A stretch of DNA of 57,540 nucleotides from JANQKX01 sp039028695 (GTDB taxonomy: Bacteria; Pseudomonadota; Alphaproteobacteria; Kiloniellales; Kiloniellaceae), in NCBI GenBank assembly GCA_039028695.1, contig JBCCHN010000017.1:1-57540 (forward strand), read 5' to 3'. The notes under the pieces were generated by a model that saw only the letters and a program-made list of their open reading frames with translations, was not told where the DNA came from and ran no database searches. Shown in pieces: positions 8,010 to 16,292 of this stretch. Every line of letters begins with the position of its first letter. Within the stretch, counting starts at the first letter, position 1. The position numbers and the translations under genes were made by a program.

Positions 8010-9443
8010 ATGGCCAGTTCGCTGCGACCCGTGGCAAAATCTCCGGTGATTAGCGGTCGGAGACTCTTAACCTCCAAAACCTTTCGTTTGGCGCTGCTTT
8101 ACCTTTGCCTTATGTCGGCCTCGGTTTTGGCTCTCTTGGCCTATATCTATTGGTCAACCACCCAGGCGGTGTCGCGCCAAATCGACACTACCATTGAGGC
8201 CGAGATCCAAGGTCTGGCCGAGCAGCTCAACCAGCGTGGCATGGTTGGCCTCATCGAGGCCATAAATCGCCGCAGCGCCGCGGCCAGCGCATCCCGCGGT
8301 CTTTATTTATTGGTTGATCGCGCCTCAAAGCCGCTGGCCGGAAACCTATCCCGATGGCCTGACGGCGAAGTCTCTGCCGATGGCTGGATGACCTTCCTTG
8401 TGGAGATGCGCGACGGCGAAGGCGGCGGCGTCAACATCGGCCGGGCGCGCGTCTTTCAGCTGCGCAACGGCCTTCATCTTTTGGTGGGGCATGATATCCG
8501 TGAGCGCACCTATGTTGAGGGTCTGATCCGGGAAACCTTGTCTTGGGGTTTGGGCATCATCATCGGCCTATCCCTGCTGGGCGCAATTCTTATGAGCCGC
8601 CTGATTCTGGCGCGGGTGGATACCATTAATCACACCAGCCGAGAAATCATGGCAGGGGATATGTCTCGTCGTATCCCTTTGCGCGGCAGTGATGACGAGT
8701 TTGATCAGCTCGCGACCAACTTGAATGCCATGCTGGATCAAATCGAACGATTGATCGAAGGTATCAAGCAAGTTTCCGACAATATCGCTCACGATCTTAG
8801 ATCTCCGCTCGCCCGTCTGCGCAGCCGATTGGAGATCACCCTCATGGAGGGGGGGGGCGAGGACCAGATGCGTGATGCCCTCAATCAGACCATCGGTGAA
8901 GCGGACCAGCTTTTGCAGACCTTCAACGCATTGCTGTCCATTGCCGAGGCGGAAGCGGGTGCCCCGCGTGAGCGTTTCATGGAGGTGGATCTGTCGGCCT
9001 TGGTGGCTGATGTGGAAGAGTTTTATGCGCCCGTCGCCGAAGAACAGGGTCTATCCTTTCGGGTGTTGGGCGGGGATGCATCTTCGTCACCCATTTTGCT
9101 GCTGGGGGATCGAAACCTCCTGTTCCAAGCCATGGCAAATCTGATCGAGAATGCCATTAAGTTTTCCGATGGCAGTGGCGAGATTACCTTGGCGCTGGCG
9201 CGCAAGGACCAGTCGGTTTCCCTGTCGGTGGGTGATCGCGGTCCGGGCATTCCCGAGGAAGCCCGTGGGCAGGTTTTGAACCGGTTCTTCCGGCTCGAGA
9301 GTAGTCGGTCCACGGCAGGTAGCGGGCTCGGCTTGTCGCTGGTTTCCGCCGTGGCTCAGCTTCATGGCGGCAAGCTATGGCTCGGCGATCATGAGCCCGG
9401 ATTACTCGCCACCATTGTTCTGCCGTTTACGCTCAAGGGTTAG
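8010..9443 (+). CDS. Two-component sensor histidine kinase
   Basis: A 477-residue membrane kinase. A transmembrane helix at about residues 25-50 is followed by a short periplasmic sensor (about 50-175), a second helix (about 178-200), a HAMP linker, a dimerisation domain with the phospho-accepting H261 in IAHDLRSPLARLRSR, and an ATPase domain with NLIENAIKFS (N box), GDRGPGIPEEA (G1) and GSGLGLSL (G2). The ATG at 8010 gives the usual short cytoplasmic lead; GTG at 7995 overlaps the previous stop and is an alternative. It very probably phosphorylates the OmpR-type regulator at 6551. Its signal is unknown. A run of nine G occurs inside the dimerisation domain at about 8849-8857. Confidence 0.92.
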   Translation: MASSLRPVAKSPVISGRRLLTSKTFRLALLYLCLMSASVLALLAYIYWSTTQAVSRQIDTTIEAEIQGLAEQLNQRGMVGLIEAINRRSAAASASRGLYLLVDRASKPLAGNLSRWPDGEVSADGWMTFLVEMRDGEGGGVNIGRARVFQLRNGLHLLVGHDIRERTYVEGLIRETLSWGLGIIIGLSLLGAILMSRLILARVDTINHTSREIMAGDMSRRIPLRGSDDEFDQLATNLNAMLDQIERLIEGIKQVSDNIAHDLRSPLARLRSRLEITLMEGGGEDQMRDALNQTIGEADQLLQTFNALLSIAEAEAGAPRERFMEVDLSALVADVEEFYAPVAEEQGLSFRVLGGDASSSPILLLGDRNLLFQAMANLIENAIKFSDGSGEITLALARKDQSVSLSVGDRGPGIPEEARGQVLNRFFRLESSRSTAGSGLGLSLVSAVAQLHGGKLWLGDHEPGLLATIVLPFTLKG

Positions 9444-9458
9444 CGTCCTCGACCGGGC

Positions 9459-10340
9459 TTGCCAGCCGGTGGGTCCGTCTTGTTTAATCAGCTGTTTAAT
9501 GGATTGGGAGGGCCAGTAGCTTTGGCCCAGGACGCAAAGCTTCAGGTGCGCCACTATCGCGTCACCGGCGAAGATCACAGCCACGATCATCATCAAATTG
9601 TCCTGCCGCTGCAAGGCTGGATGGAAATGAGTGTTGCCGGCCAGGAATCCCATGTGACCGATTCCCAGGCGGTAGTCATTCCCGCCGGTCAGGCACATGC
9701 TTTTACCGTGTCAGCCGAGAACGCCTTTTTGATCATGGATGTTCCGGCCGAGCACATTTCTCATGGTGCCAATACTGGCCAATCCAAGCCGCACAATGCC
9801 CTGTGGCGGGCTGCGGCATCCATGCCCTTCGTCCCGTTGGATGCTCGCTTTGGCCAGCTTGCCCACTTCGCGGCGGGCGAGGTCAGCCAATTTGGTGACG
9901 CATGGGGGACGCACGGTTTAAGCGATACCTTGCTAGCGGCTCTTGAGCGTCGCATGGGCCTTGTGCCCCAAGTTGAACCGCCCCGTTTGCGGCGAGCCCG
10001 TCAGTTCATCGAAACCCATCACGGTGAGGCCTTGGACGTGGCGCAGATCGCCCAGGCGGCTCATCTCAGCCCAAGCCGCTTGCACGCCCTTTTTCAAACT
10101 CACTACGGTACCAGCCCTGGGAAATATCTCACCCGTTACCGTCTGGAGCGGGCGGCGCAGACCTTGCGAAGCAGTCATCTGCCCGTGGCCCAAGTGGCTT
10201 TAGGGGTGGGTTTTGAGGATCAAAGCGCTTTTTCGAGGTCATTCCAACGTCATCACGGGGTAACCCCCCTGGCCTACCGCAAGGCGGGCGATAATAAGAG
10301 TCTTAGCACAAAAAAGGGGAGCCCCGGCCAAGACGCATAA
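9459..10340 (+). CDS. AraC-family transcriptional regulator with cupin sensor domain
   Basis: About 293 residues. The N-terminal half has a cupin-like fold signature (HSHDHHQIVLPLQG followed by VIPAGQAHAFTV), the usual ligand-sensing part. The C-terminal half, about residues 180-280, carries two helix-turn-helix units with ALDVAQIAQAAHLSPSRLHALF and VALGVGFEDQSAFSRSFQRHHGVTPLAYR, matching the AraC signature. No ATG fits the N-terminus; the frame opens with TTG at 9459 or 9480 soon after the kinase stop, so the exact start is uncertain. It may regulate the downstream dehalogenase or EamA-type genes, but that is inference. Confidence 0.88.
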   Translation: MPAGGSVLFNQLFNGLGGPVALAQDAKLQVRHYRVTGEDHSHDHHQIVLPLQGWMEMSVAGQESHVTDSQAVVIPAGQAHAFTVSAENAFLIMDVPAEHISHGANTGQSKPHNALWRAAASMPFVPLDARFGQLAHFAAGEVSQFGDAWGTHGLSDTLLAALERRMGLVPQVEPPRLRRARQFIETHHGEALDVAQIAQAAHLSPSRLHALFQTHYGTSPGKYLTRYRLERAAQTLRSSHLPVAQVALGVGFEDQSAFSRSFQRHHGVTPLAYRKAGDNKSLSTKKGSPGQDA

Positions 10341-10413
10341 CGGCCGCGCGGCTAACTTGTCTAACACTGGAAACACCCAGCCGTGCGCTGGACTTGTTGC
10401 GGAGGCACGTGGA

Positions 10414-11151
10414 ATGGCTAGAAAACTAACCGATTTTAAGGCTCTGACCTTCGACTGCTACGGCACCCTGATCGATTGGGAAAGCGGTATCTGGGATGCC
10501 TTCCAACCCCTTCTCATGGCCAACGAACGTGATGACATAACCCGGGTGCAAGGCCTGGCAGCCTTTGGCCAGCTCGAGCATGCCCAGGAACAGGCAACGC
10601 CTGATTTGCTTTATCCCGAGCTTCTTTGCCTGGTCCACAGGGATTGGGCCGTACACTTCGGACTGAAAAGCCGTGCCGAGCTGGACGAAGCCTTTGGCGG
10701 ATCGGTTCCGGCCTGGCCTGCCTTTCCGGATACGGCCGATGCCTTGCGCTTTTTGAAGTCCCATTTCAAATTGGTGATCCTCTCCAACGTAAATCGAGAT
10801 GGCTTTGCCGCCTCGAACCGGAAATTGGGAGTGACTTTCGACGCCATTTACACGGCCCAGGATGTGGGCAGCTATAAGCCGTCCGACGCGAACTTTCATT
10901 ACATGCTTGAGCACCTGCGAGAAGATCTAGGCCTTGGCAAGGATGACATTCTGCACACTGCCCAAAGCCTGCACCACGATCATAAGCCGGCCAGCCGATT
11001 TGGTTTGGCACGGGCCTGGATCGACCGGCAATCTTTGTCAAAAGGGGGACACTGGGGCGCCACGGCCGAGGTGGCGGACAGGCCGGAAGTGGATTTTCTC
11101 TTTCCCACCATGGGCGCCATGGCCGAGGCAGTACGAACGGAGGTCAAATAA
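10414..11151 (+). CDS. Haloacid dehalogenase, type II (HAD superfamily)
   Basis: A 245-residue HAD hydrolase. Motif I is FDCYGTLID with the nucleophilic Asp near the N-terminus, motif II is LSNVNRDG, and a Lys follows in GSYKPS. A QSLHHDHKPASRFGL segment near residue 190 is usual in proteins annotated as type II haloacid dehalogenases, which hydrolyse 2-haloacids to 2-hydroxyacids. The ATG at 10414 has GGAGG eight bases ahead, so it is preferred to an upstream TTG at 10357. The true substrate is not provable from sequence: this subgroup also includes phosphatases. It lies convergent with a LysR gene, ten bases between stop codons. Confidence 0.8.
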   Translation: MARKLTDFKALTFDCYGTLIDWESGIWDAFQPLLMANERDDITRVQGLAAFGQLEHAQEQATPDLLYPELLCLVHRDWAVHFGLKSRAELDEAFGGSVPAWPAFPDTADALRFLKSHFKLVILSNVNRDGFAASNRKLGVTFDAIYTAQDVGSYKPSDANFHYMLEHLREDLGLGKDDILHTAQSLHHDHKPASRFGLARAWIDRQSLSKGGHWGATAEVADRPEVDFLFPTMGAMAEAVRTEVK

Positions 11152-11160
11152 GAAGAGCCT

Positions 11161-12027
11161 TTACCGGCCGATCAAGTCTCGCGCTACCTTTAGGAAGGCT
11201 TGGACCATCGGGTTCTCCTGCCGTTCCTTAAGGCAGACCACATCATCGCCGGTGGTAATCTTGGCATCCACCAAGTGCAGCGTTGTGAGGTCCTCATGGG
11301 CGACGAACTCTGCTTGGGAGACGACCCCGAGGCCCAGCCCTTTTTGGACAGCGAACCAGATGGCTTCGCGACTACCCATTTCGATGGTGGGCTCCAGTTG
11401 CACGCCGGCGGCCTCTGCGGCAGCGTCGAAGGCTCGCCGGGTGGTGGAGCCCTGTTCGCGCAGAACCAGACTTTGGTCAGCCAAATCCGCCATATAAACT
11501 TTGCCCTTCTTGGCCAATGGATGGTCTCGCCTTAAGAAGATCACCAGCTCATTTTGGCGATAGGGCAGAACTAAAAATCGCGGATCGTCACCGGTATAAG
11601 CAAGCACGGCCACATCCACTTGAAAATCCGCAAGGCGTTCCAGCATGTCTTGGGAATTGCCCAATGACAGGCTGATTTTAAGCTTAGGAAAACGCTCATG
11701 AAATAGGCTAATCATTTCAGTGACATGATATGGGCCAACGGCACCTAAGTTCAGGTGGCCCGTGTGAAATCCGCTGACCGCGTTGAGGTAATCCCGTGCT
11801 TCGGTCTCCTGGCTCAAAAGACGTTGCGTAATGGCGTAAAGGCCGCGGCCTGCATCGGTCAGGGACACCGACCGCCCTCGGCGATGGAAAAGCTCTACCC
11901 CGTAGTAGTCTTCCAAAGCGCGTACCTGTGTGGTGATGGTCGGCTGTCCAACCCTGAGGGCGGTCGCGGCGGCGGTAAAACCATTATGCTTGGCCACCGC
12001 GTGAAAAGCGCGCAGCTGTGTATACAT
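11161..12027 (-). CDS. LysR-family transcriptional regulator
   Basis: A 288-residue LysR regulator with an N-terminal winged helix-turn-helix (residues 1-60, AFHAVAKHNGFTAAATALRV) and a substrate-binding domain starting near residue 90. The helix region, with PTITTQVRALEDYYGVELFHRRGR, resembles regulators that sit beside aminophosphonate genes, but that resemblance is weak evidence. It reads away from the second LysR gene's target region; both LysR genes and the aminotransferase-fold gene downstream may form one locus. Confidence 0.88.
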   Translation of the reverse strand: MYTQLRAFHAVAKHNGFTAAATALRVGQPTITTQVRALEDYYGVELFHRRGRSVSLTDAGRGLYAITQRLLSQETEARDYLNAVSGFHTGHLNLGAVGPYHVTEMISLFHERFPKLKISLSLGNSQDMLERLADFQVDVAVLAYTGDDPRFLVLPYRQNELVIFLRRDHPLAKKGKVYMADLADQSLVLREQGSTTRRAFDAAAEAAGVQLEPTIEMGSREAIWFAVQKGLGLGVVSQAEFVAHEDLTTLHLVDAKITTGDDVVCLKERQENPMVQAFLKVARDLIGR

Positions 12028-12126
12028 GGAAATCGTTCAATCTATTTTTTCCATGATAATGATATATTTGATCGCTTGGATCAATAGATTTGGCAGCGAA
12101 AACCAAAAGATCCTTGCCAAGATTTG

Positions 12127-13071
12127 CTATAGGGGAATGCCAAAACTCGTCTGAGATTTTTCCGCCTCGACGATGATCCAATCGCGAAAGGCGCGGATTT
12201 CCGTTTCTTCGGCTCGCAGGTGGTGACAGACAAAGTGATAGCGCAGGGGCGAGGGAATGGGGATGTCAAAGAGGCGGATCAAGTTACCTCTTTCTAACTC
12301 ATCTAATAGATGGGCACTTCGTGCCAATGCGATGCCCTGGCCCTCTAAGGCGACCTGTATAGTCATGCTTGATTCGGAATAGCGGATCCCTTCCGATAAG
12401 GGCAGGTCGGCGATCCCCACCGCGGCAAACCAGTCTTTCCAGGTGGGTACACCGCGATCTTGATGGCGCAACAGCAGGGGGAGTCCCCGCAGATCTTCGG
12501 GTTTTTCCGGCCGGCCCCATCGCTCGATAAAGGCTGGACTGCAAACCGGAAAAACATCCTCGCGGAGCAAGGGAGTCATATTCAGCTCTGGAAAGCGCCG
12601 CTGGCACAAGCGGATGGCTGCGTCTACCTGATCGCCGCCCGGCCCCGGGGCAAAGTCCACGAAATCCTCATTGGAAGACACCCAAACATCCAAGTGAGGG
12701 TATTGGGCTTGAAAACTGTAGAGCCGAGGCACGAGCCATTTGACGGCGAAAGACTGAACCGTGCTGATCCGAAGGGCTTTGCGATGAGGACCATGGCGGT
12801 GGCGCGATAAGGCGTCGGTGAGATCGGCAAGGAGGCGTGCGGCAATATTGGCAATGTCTCGACCGGCGGGTGTTAACCGCAGGTCGCGCCCATTCCGCTC
12901 AAAAAGCGCCAGGCCCCAGGATTTTTCCAGACCGCCTATCTGATGGCTGATCGCACTCTGGGTGATGTTCAACTCGGCAGCGGCCTTGGTGAAGCTCAAA
13001 TGGCGGGAAGCGGCTTCCAAGGCCCGCAAGGCTGAGGTGGGCGGTAATTGGCGAAATGAGCCGTTATTCAT
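12127..13071 (-). CDS. LysR-family transcriptional regulator, GcvA-like
   Basis: A 314-residue LysR protein. Residues 8-70 (PPTSALRALEAASRHLSF followed by AAELNITQSAISHQI) match the GcvA-type helix-turn-helix, and the effector domain includes the characteristic HQDRGVPTWKDWF stretch. It is divergent from the PLP enzyme gene at 13188, with a 116-base AT-rich gap that should hold both promoters and the operator, so control of that gene is likely. GcvA itself regulates glycine cleavage, but no gcv gene is present and many GcvA-like proteins have other targets. Confidence 0.9.
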   Translation of the reverse strand: MNNGSFRQLPPTSALRALEAASRHLSFTKAAAELNITQSAISHQIGGLEKSWGLALFERNGRDLRLTPAGRDIANIAARLLADLTDALSRHRHGPHRKALRISTVQSFAVKWLVPRLYSFQAQYPHLDVWVSSNEDFVDFAPGPGGDQVDAAIRLCQRRFPELNMTPLLREDVFPVCSPAFIERWGRPEKPEDLRGLPLLLRHQDRGVPTWKDWFAAVGIADLPLSEGIRYSESSMTIQVALEGQGIALARSAHLLDELERGNLIRLFDIPIPSPLRYHFVCHHLRAEETEIRAFRDWIIVEAEKSQTSFGIPL

Positions 13072-13187
13072 GAGTTTTTATTCATGCAATGTATGAAGAG
13101 GTTTTGTTTGTTTATGCTCTGGTTTTGATTGAAAATAAAGGAGTTTTGTATAAAGCGTTTCTATCCAAGCCATGAAAGAATCTTGAA

Positions 13188-14615
13188 ATGGAAGAGCCTT
13201 CTCGGGCAGTTCAAACTTTTTCTGCTAAAAACCCGGACTTGGCAGAATCTTCGGTATTGCAAAGTGAGGGCGAGGTGAATTTTTCGCCACGCCGCCAGGC
13301 CTGGGCGGCGGAGCGCTTTGACGAAAAGAGCCGCACGCTGTTGGACGAGGATTCGCGGCTTTTTTTGCACCAATCTCTCTCCACGCCTTGTTTGTCGGTG
13401 ATTGAAAAGGCTGAAGGGATTTGGATTCAGGATTCCATGGGCCGTCGCTATATGGATTTTCATGGCAACTCGGTTCACCATATTGGCTACGGCCATCCGC
13501 GTTTGCGGGCAGCGATAAAGACGCAGATTGACGAGCTATCCTTTGCTCCTCGGCGTTTCACCTGCGCGCCGGCGGTTGAGCTGGCGGCGAAGTTGGCAGC
13601 CATTTCTCCGGGTGATTTGGGCAAGGTGCTCTTTGCAACCGGCGGCTCGGATGCGATTGAGATTGCTCTCAAGGTGGCCCGGGCGGCGACCGGCCGCTAC
13701 AAGACCCTCTCTTTTTGGGATTCCTTTCACGGCGCCGGTTTCGGCGCCTCTTCCGTCGGGGGCGAGCAACTTTTTCGTGGCGCCAAAATTGGCCCCCTGT
13801 TGGCAGGTGCGGAACACTTGCCGCCCTTTGGCTGTTACCGCTCCCTATTTGGCCATCAACACAATAGCCTTGAGCCCCATAGCGCAAACTGCGGCCACGG
13901 GCTGGTTGAGCTGATCCGTTATGTTCTGGAGCGGGAAGGGGATGTGGCCGCCTTGGTGGCCGAGCCCAATCGAGCGGTTCCCATGATCCCGCCGCCAGGC
14001 TTTTGGGCGGCTGTGCGTCAAGCCTGCGATGACGCGGGCACGCTTCTGATCTTTGACGAGATCCCCACCGGTTTGGGTAAGACCGGCCGCTTTTTCGCCT
14101 GCGATCACGATGGCGTTGTGCCGGACATTCTGGTGATGGGAAAGGCCCTTGGTGGAGGCATGCTGCCCATCGCCGCAACCTTGTGCAAACCGGAGTTGGA
14201 CGGCGCCGGCGATTATGCTCTGGGGCACTATACTCATGAAAAAAATCCCGTAACGGCAAAGGCCGCTTTGACCACGATCCAAATTATTGAGGACGAGGAC
14301 CTGGTCGAGCGAGCGGCAACCCTGGGGGCTAAGGCCATGGAGCGCCTGCAGGACATGATGCAACGTCATCGCTTGATCGGGGATGTGCGGGGACGGGGCC
14401 TCTTGATGGGGGTTGAGCTGGTAGAGGATCGGGAAAGCAAGACACCGGCGCGCGATGCCGCCGAGGCTGTATTTTATCGGGCCTTGGACCAGGGGCTGTC
14501 CTTCAAGATCTCCATGGGCAATGTCTTGACCCTCTCACCACCTTTGGTGATTGAGGAAAAGGACCTCATGCAGAGTCTGCAAATTATCGATGACTCAATC
14601 GCCGGCCTGAGCTAG
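13188..14615 (+). CDS. Class III aminotransferase-fold PLP enzyme; candidate (R)-1-hydroxy-2-aminoethylphosphonate ammonia-lyase
   Basis: A 475-residue PLP enzyme of the class III aminotransferase fold. The Schiff-base lysine is K319 in VMGKALGGGMLP, preceded by the cofactor-binding Asp in LIFDEIPTGLGKTG. Glycine and serine contacts lie in ATGGSDAIEIALK. Segments such as YMDFHGNSVHHIGYGHPRL and GHYTHEKNPV recall PbfA, which removes ammonia from (R)-1-hydroxy-2-aminoethylphosphonate to give phosphonoacetaldehyde. I rate that specific call at about one in two: phnW and phnX are absent, and the family also holds phospholyases and ordinary transaminases. The flanking LysR genes and exporter would fit a small catabolic locus. 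No strong Shine-Dalgarno precedes the ATG, and the first 30 residues are poorly conserved-looking. Confidence 0.8.
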   Translation: MEEPSRAVQTFSAKNPDLAESSVLQSEGEVNFSPRRQAWAAERFDEKSRTLLDEDSRLFLHQSLSTPCLSVIEKAEGIWIQDSMGRRYMDFHGNSVHHIGYGHPRLRAAIKTQIDELSFAPRRFTCAPAVELAAKLAAISPGDLGKVLFATGGSDAIEIALKVARAATGRYKTLSFWDSFHGAGFGASSVGGEQLFRGAKIGPLLAGAEHLPPFGCYRSLFGHQHNSLEPHSANCGHGLVELIRYVLEREGDVAALVAEPNRAVPMIPPPGFWAAVRQACDDAGTLLIFDEIPTGLGKTGRFFACDHDGVVPDILVMGKALGGGMLPIAATLCKPELDGAGDYALGHYTHEKNPVTAKAALTTIQIIEDEDLVERAATLGAKAMERLQDMMQRHRLIGDVRGRGLLMGVELVEDRESKTPARDAAEAVFYRALDQGLSFKISMGNVLTLSPPLVIEEKDLMQSLQIIDDSIAGLS

Positions 14616-14624
14616 ACGCATTGT

Positions 14625-15557
14625 ATGTTTCCCCTTTGGATTCCCATTACCTTTGCGGCTGCTTTTTTTCAGTGCGTGCGCACCGCCCTTCAACGACAAT
14701 TAAGGGCTTCGGAACTAAGCACCAATGGGGCGACCTTTACCCGCTATTTTTATAGCTTTCCTCTGGCGATCCTTTATCTGGCCAGCCTTATGTGGCTGAC
14801 CGATTTGCCCTGGTTGGCACCCAACGGGTGGTTTCTCTTCTATTGCCTTTTGGGGGGCGGTGCGCAGATCCTAGCAACGTCGTTGCTGATTTACCTTTTT
14901 TCCCTGCGCAATTTTGTCGTGGGGACCACCTATTCCAAGACCGAGGTCATTCAGACGGCGGCATTTGGTTTCATTTTGCTGGGAGACCCAGTGGGGCCCG
15001 TAGGTATCATTGCCATTCTCATCAGCCTTTCGGGTGTGGTTCTGTTGTCGCAAGCCAAAAATACGGATCAAGGGCGGGGACTGCGTGCCCTCATGAGGCA
15101 ACTTGTGACCGCTTGGGGCCAGCGCGAGGCATGGATCGGCTTAATTTGCGGCGCCCTTTTTGCAATTGCAGCCGTGGGCGTGCGCGCCGCGTCGCTGTCG
15201 CTTGGCGGTGATGGGTTTTTGATCGAGTCCGCTATGACCCTGGCTTTCATGACGACCTTGCAAACGATCATTTTGGGCTTCTATCTCTTCCTTCGGGAAC
15301 GGGAGCAGCTTCGCCTGGTGATCATCTCATGGCGCAAATCCGCGCTCGTTGGGCTTTTTTCCGTTCTGGGATCGGCCGGCTGGTTCAGCGCCATGACGCT
15401 GCAAAATGCCGCTTACGTCCGGGCTCTCGGCCAGGTGGAGCTGGTGTTCACCTTCATTACCTCCCGCTTTATTTTTGGGGAGCGCTCGAGCCGCACCGAG
15501 CTAGCCGGTGTGGTCCTGGTGGCAGGTGGCATATTGTTGCTGTTGGTTGGCCGGTAA
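14625..15557 (+). CDS. EamA/DMT-family transporter
   Basis: A 310-residue integral membrane protein with about ten membrane segments arranged as two EamA halves, as in drug/metabolite transporters. It starts nine bases after the PLP enzyme stop, so the two genes are probably one operon and the carrier may move the enzyme's substrate or product. A typical second-half motif occurs near residues 250-290 (ALGQVELVFTFITSRFIFGERSS). Transport direction and substrate are not determinable from sequence. Confidence 0.87.
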   Translation: MFPLWIPITFAAAFFQCVRTALQRQLRASELSTNGATFTRYFYSFPLAILYLASLMWLTDLPWLAPNGWFLFYCLLGGGAQILATSLLIYLFSLRNFVVGTTYSKTEVIQTAAFGFILLGDPVGPVGIIAILISLSGVVLLSQAKNTDQGRGLRALMRQLVTAWGQREAWIGLICGALFAIAAVGVRAASLSLGGDGFLIESAMTLAFMTTLQTIILGFYLFLREREQLRLVIISWRKSALVGLFSVLGSAGWFSAMTLQNAAYVRALGQVELVFTFITSRFIFGERSSRTELAGVVLVAGGILLLLVGR

Positions 15558-15564
15558 AGCTGGT

Positions 15565-15768
15565 CTAACCAGGAAAGTAGCGGCGATGGCAGCGCAAGTC
15601 GCCCCAACGGTTGATGCGGCAACGATCATCAGGACCGATCCAATCGTCGTAGTGACGGGGCCGGTCATGATGCCAGGCGCGCCGCTCTTCCGAGGATTCA
15701 GGAGCGCAGCCGCTCAAGCTCCCATTCAGGCAAGAAAGAATGAGAACGAGGAGAAGGGTAGATCGCAT
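15565..15768 (-). CDS. Small lipoprotein of unknown function (67 aa)
   Basis: A 67-residue product with a lipoprotein signal: MRSTLLLVLILSCLNGSL followed by the lipobox LSGC with the lipidated Cys at residue 21. The mature part is short and rich in Arg, His, Asp and Trp (HHDRPRHYDDW, RCHRRYF). A GAGG ribosome site lies about nine bases before the ATG. I do not recognise the family. It is convergent with the EamA gene, eight bases apart. Confidence 0.6.
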   Translation of the reverse strand: MRSTLLLVLILSCLNGSLSGCAPESSEERRAWHHDRPRHYDDWIGPDDRCRINRWGDLRCHRRYFPG

Positions 15769-15830
15769 GGAAAATCGCCTCTTATTTCAGCGCTCATTTT
15801 TGTCCCGCCTTGCGCAGGTCTGCAAGCCTC

Positions 15831-16190
15831 CTACCAGCGGTTTTGCGCACCTTTGCGTGATGACCTTTTCGTTCGGCTGGGTTCGGTCCTGACATAAAAT
15901 CCGGCCGGCTTATCGCCGACCCAATTAAGGAAGGCGGCCATCTCGGGGTGGCTTTTTAGGGCTTCGATCGTCGAAAACCGCTTTTGCAGCTCCCGTTCCG
16001 TGAAAAGGGAATGGATCTTACGATGGCATATCCGGTGCAAGAGCACCGTCTCCCTCCCTTTGAGGCTTTTGGGCACCAAATGGTGTCGGCTTTTGGCCTC
16101 TTCAGGGATCGGTCGGCCGCATAGGGGGCACAGCGGTTGATTAGCTTGGTTAAGCACGGGGAATGATCTTAGGAATCCTGAATAGAACAA
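15831..16190 (-). CDS. HNH-type zinc-ribbon protein (119 aa)
   Basis: A 119-residue protein with a CPLCGRPIPEEAKSRHHLVPKS segment and a later LLHRICHRKIHSLF. The CxxC...HH...CHxxIH arrangement is that of a small HNH endonuclease domain with a structural zinc. Only one domain is present, and the C-terminus is basic. Function (nuclease, or a domesticated DNA-binding protein) cannot be fixed. It follows no operon; the next gene starts divergently 102 bases away. Confidence 0.75.
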   Translation of the reverse strand: MFYSGFLRSFPVLNQANQPLCPLCGRPIPEEAKSRHHLVPKSLKGRETVLLHRICHRKIHSLFTERELQKRFSTIEALKSHPEMAAFLNWVGDKPAGFYVRTEPSRTKRSSRKGAQNRW

Positions 16191-16292
16191 TTGAAGCCTT
16201 ATCCTGTCAATTTTGCTCGCGGAGATCCATTTGGTTCTGCTATGTGGTGCGGCACTTTTTTTTTGGGACTTCTTTGCAGGTGACGGTGCGAC

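Noticed and set aside
13669..14259. 196-codon minus-strand frame within the PLP enzyme gene
   Set aside because: Antisense to a strongly conserved enzyme, with a proline- and arginine-rich product of no known family.
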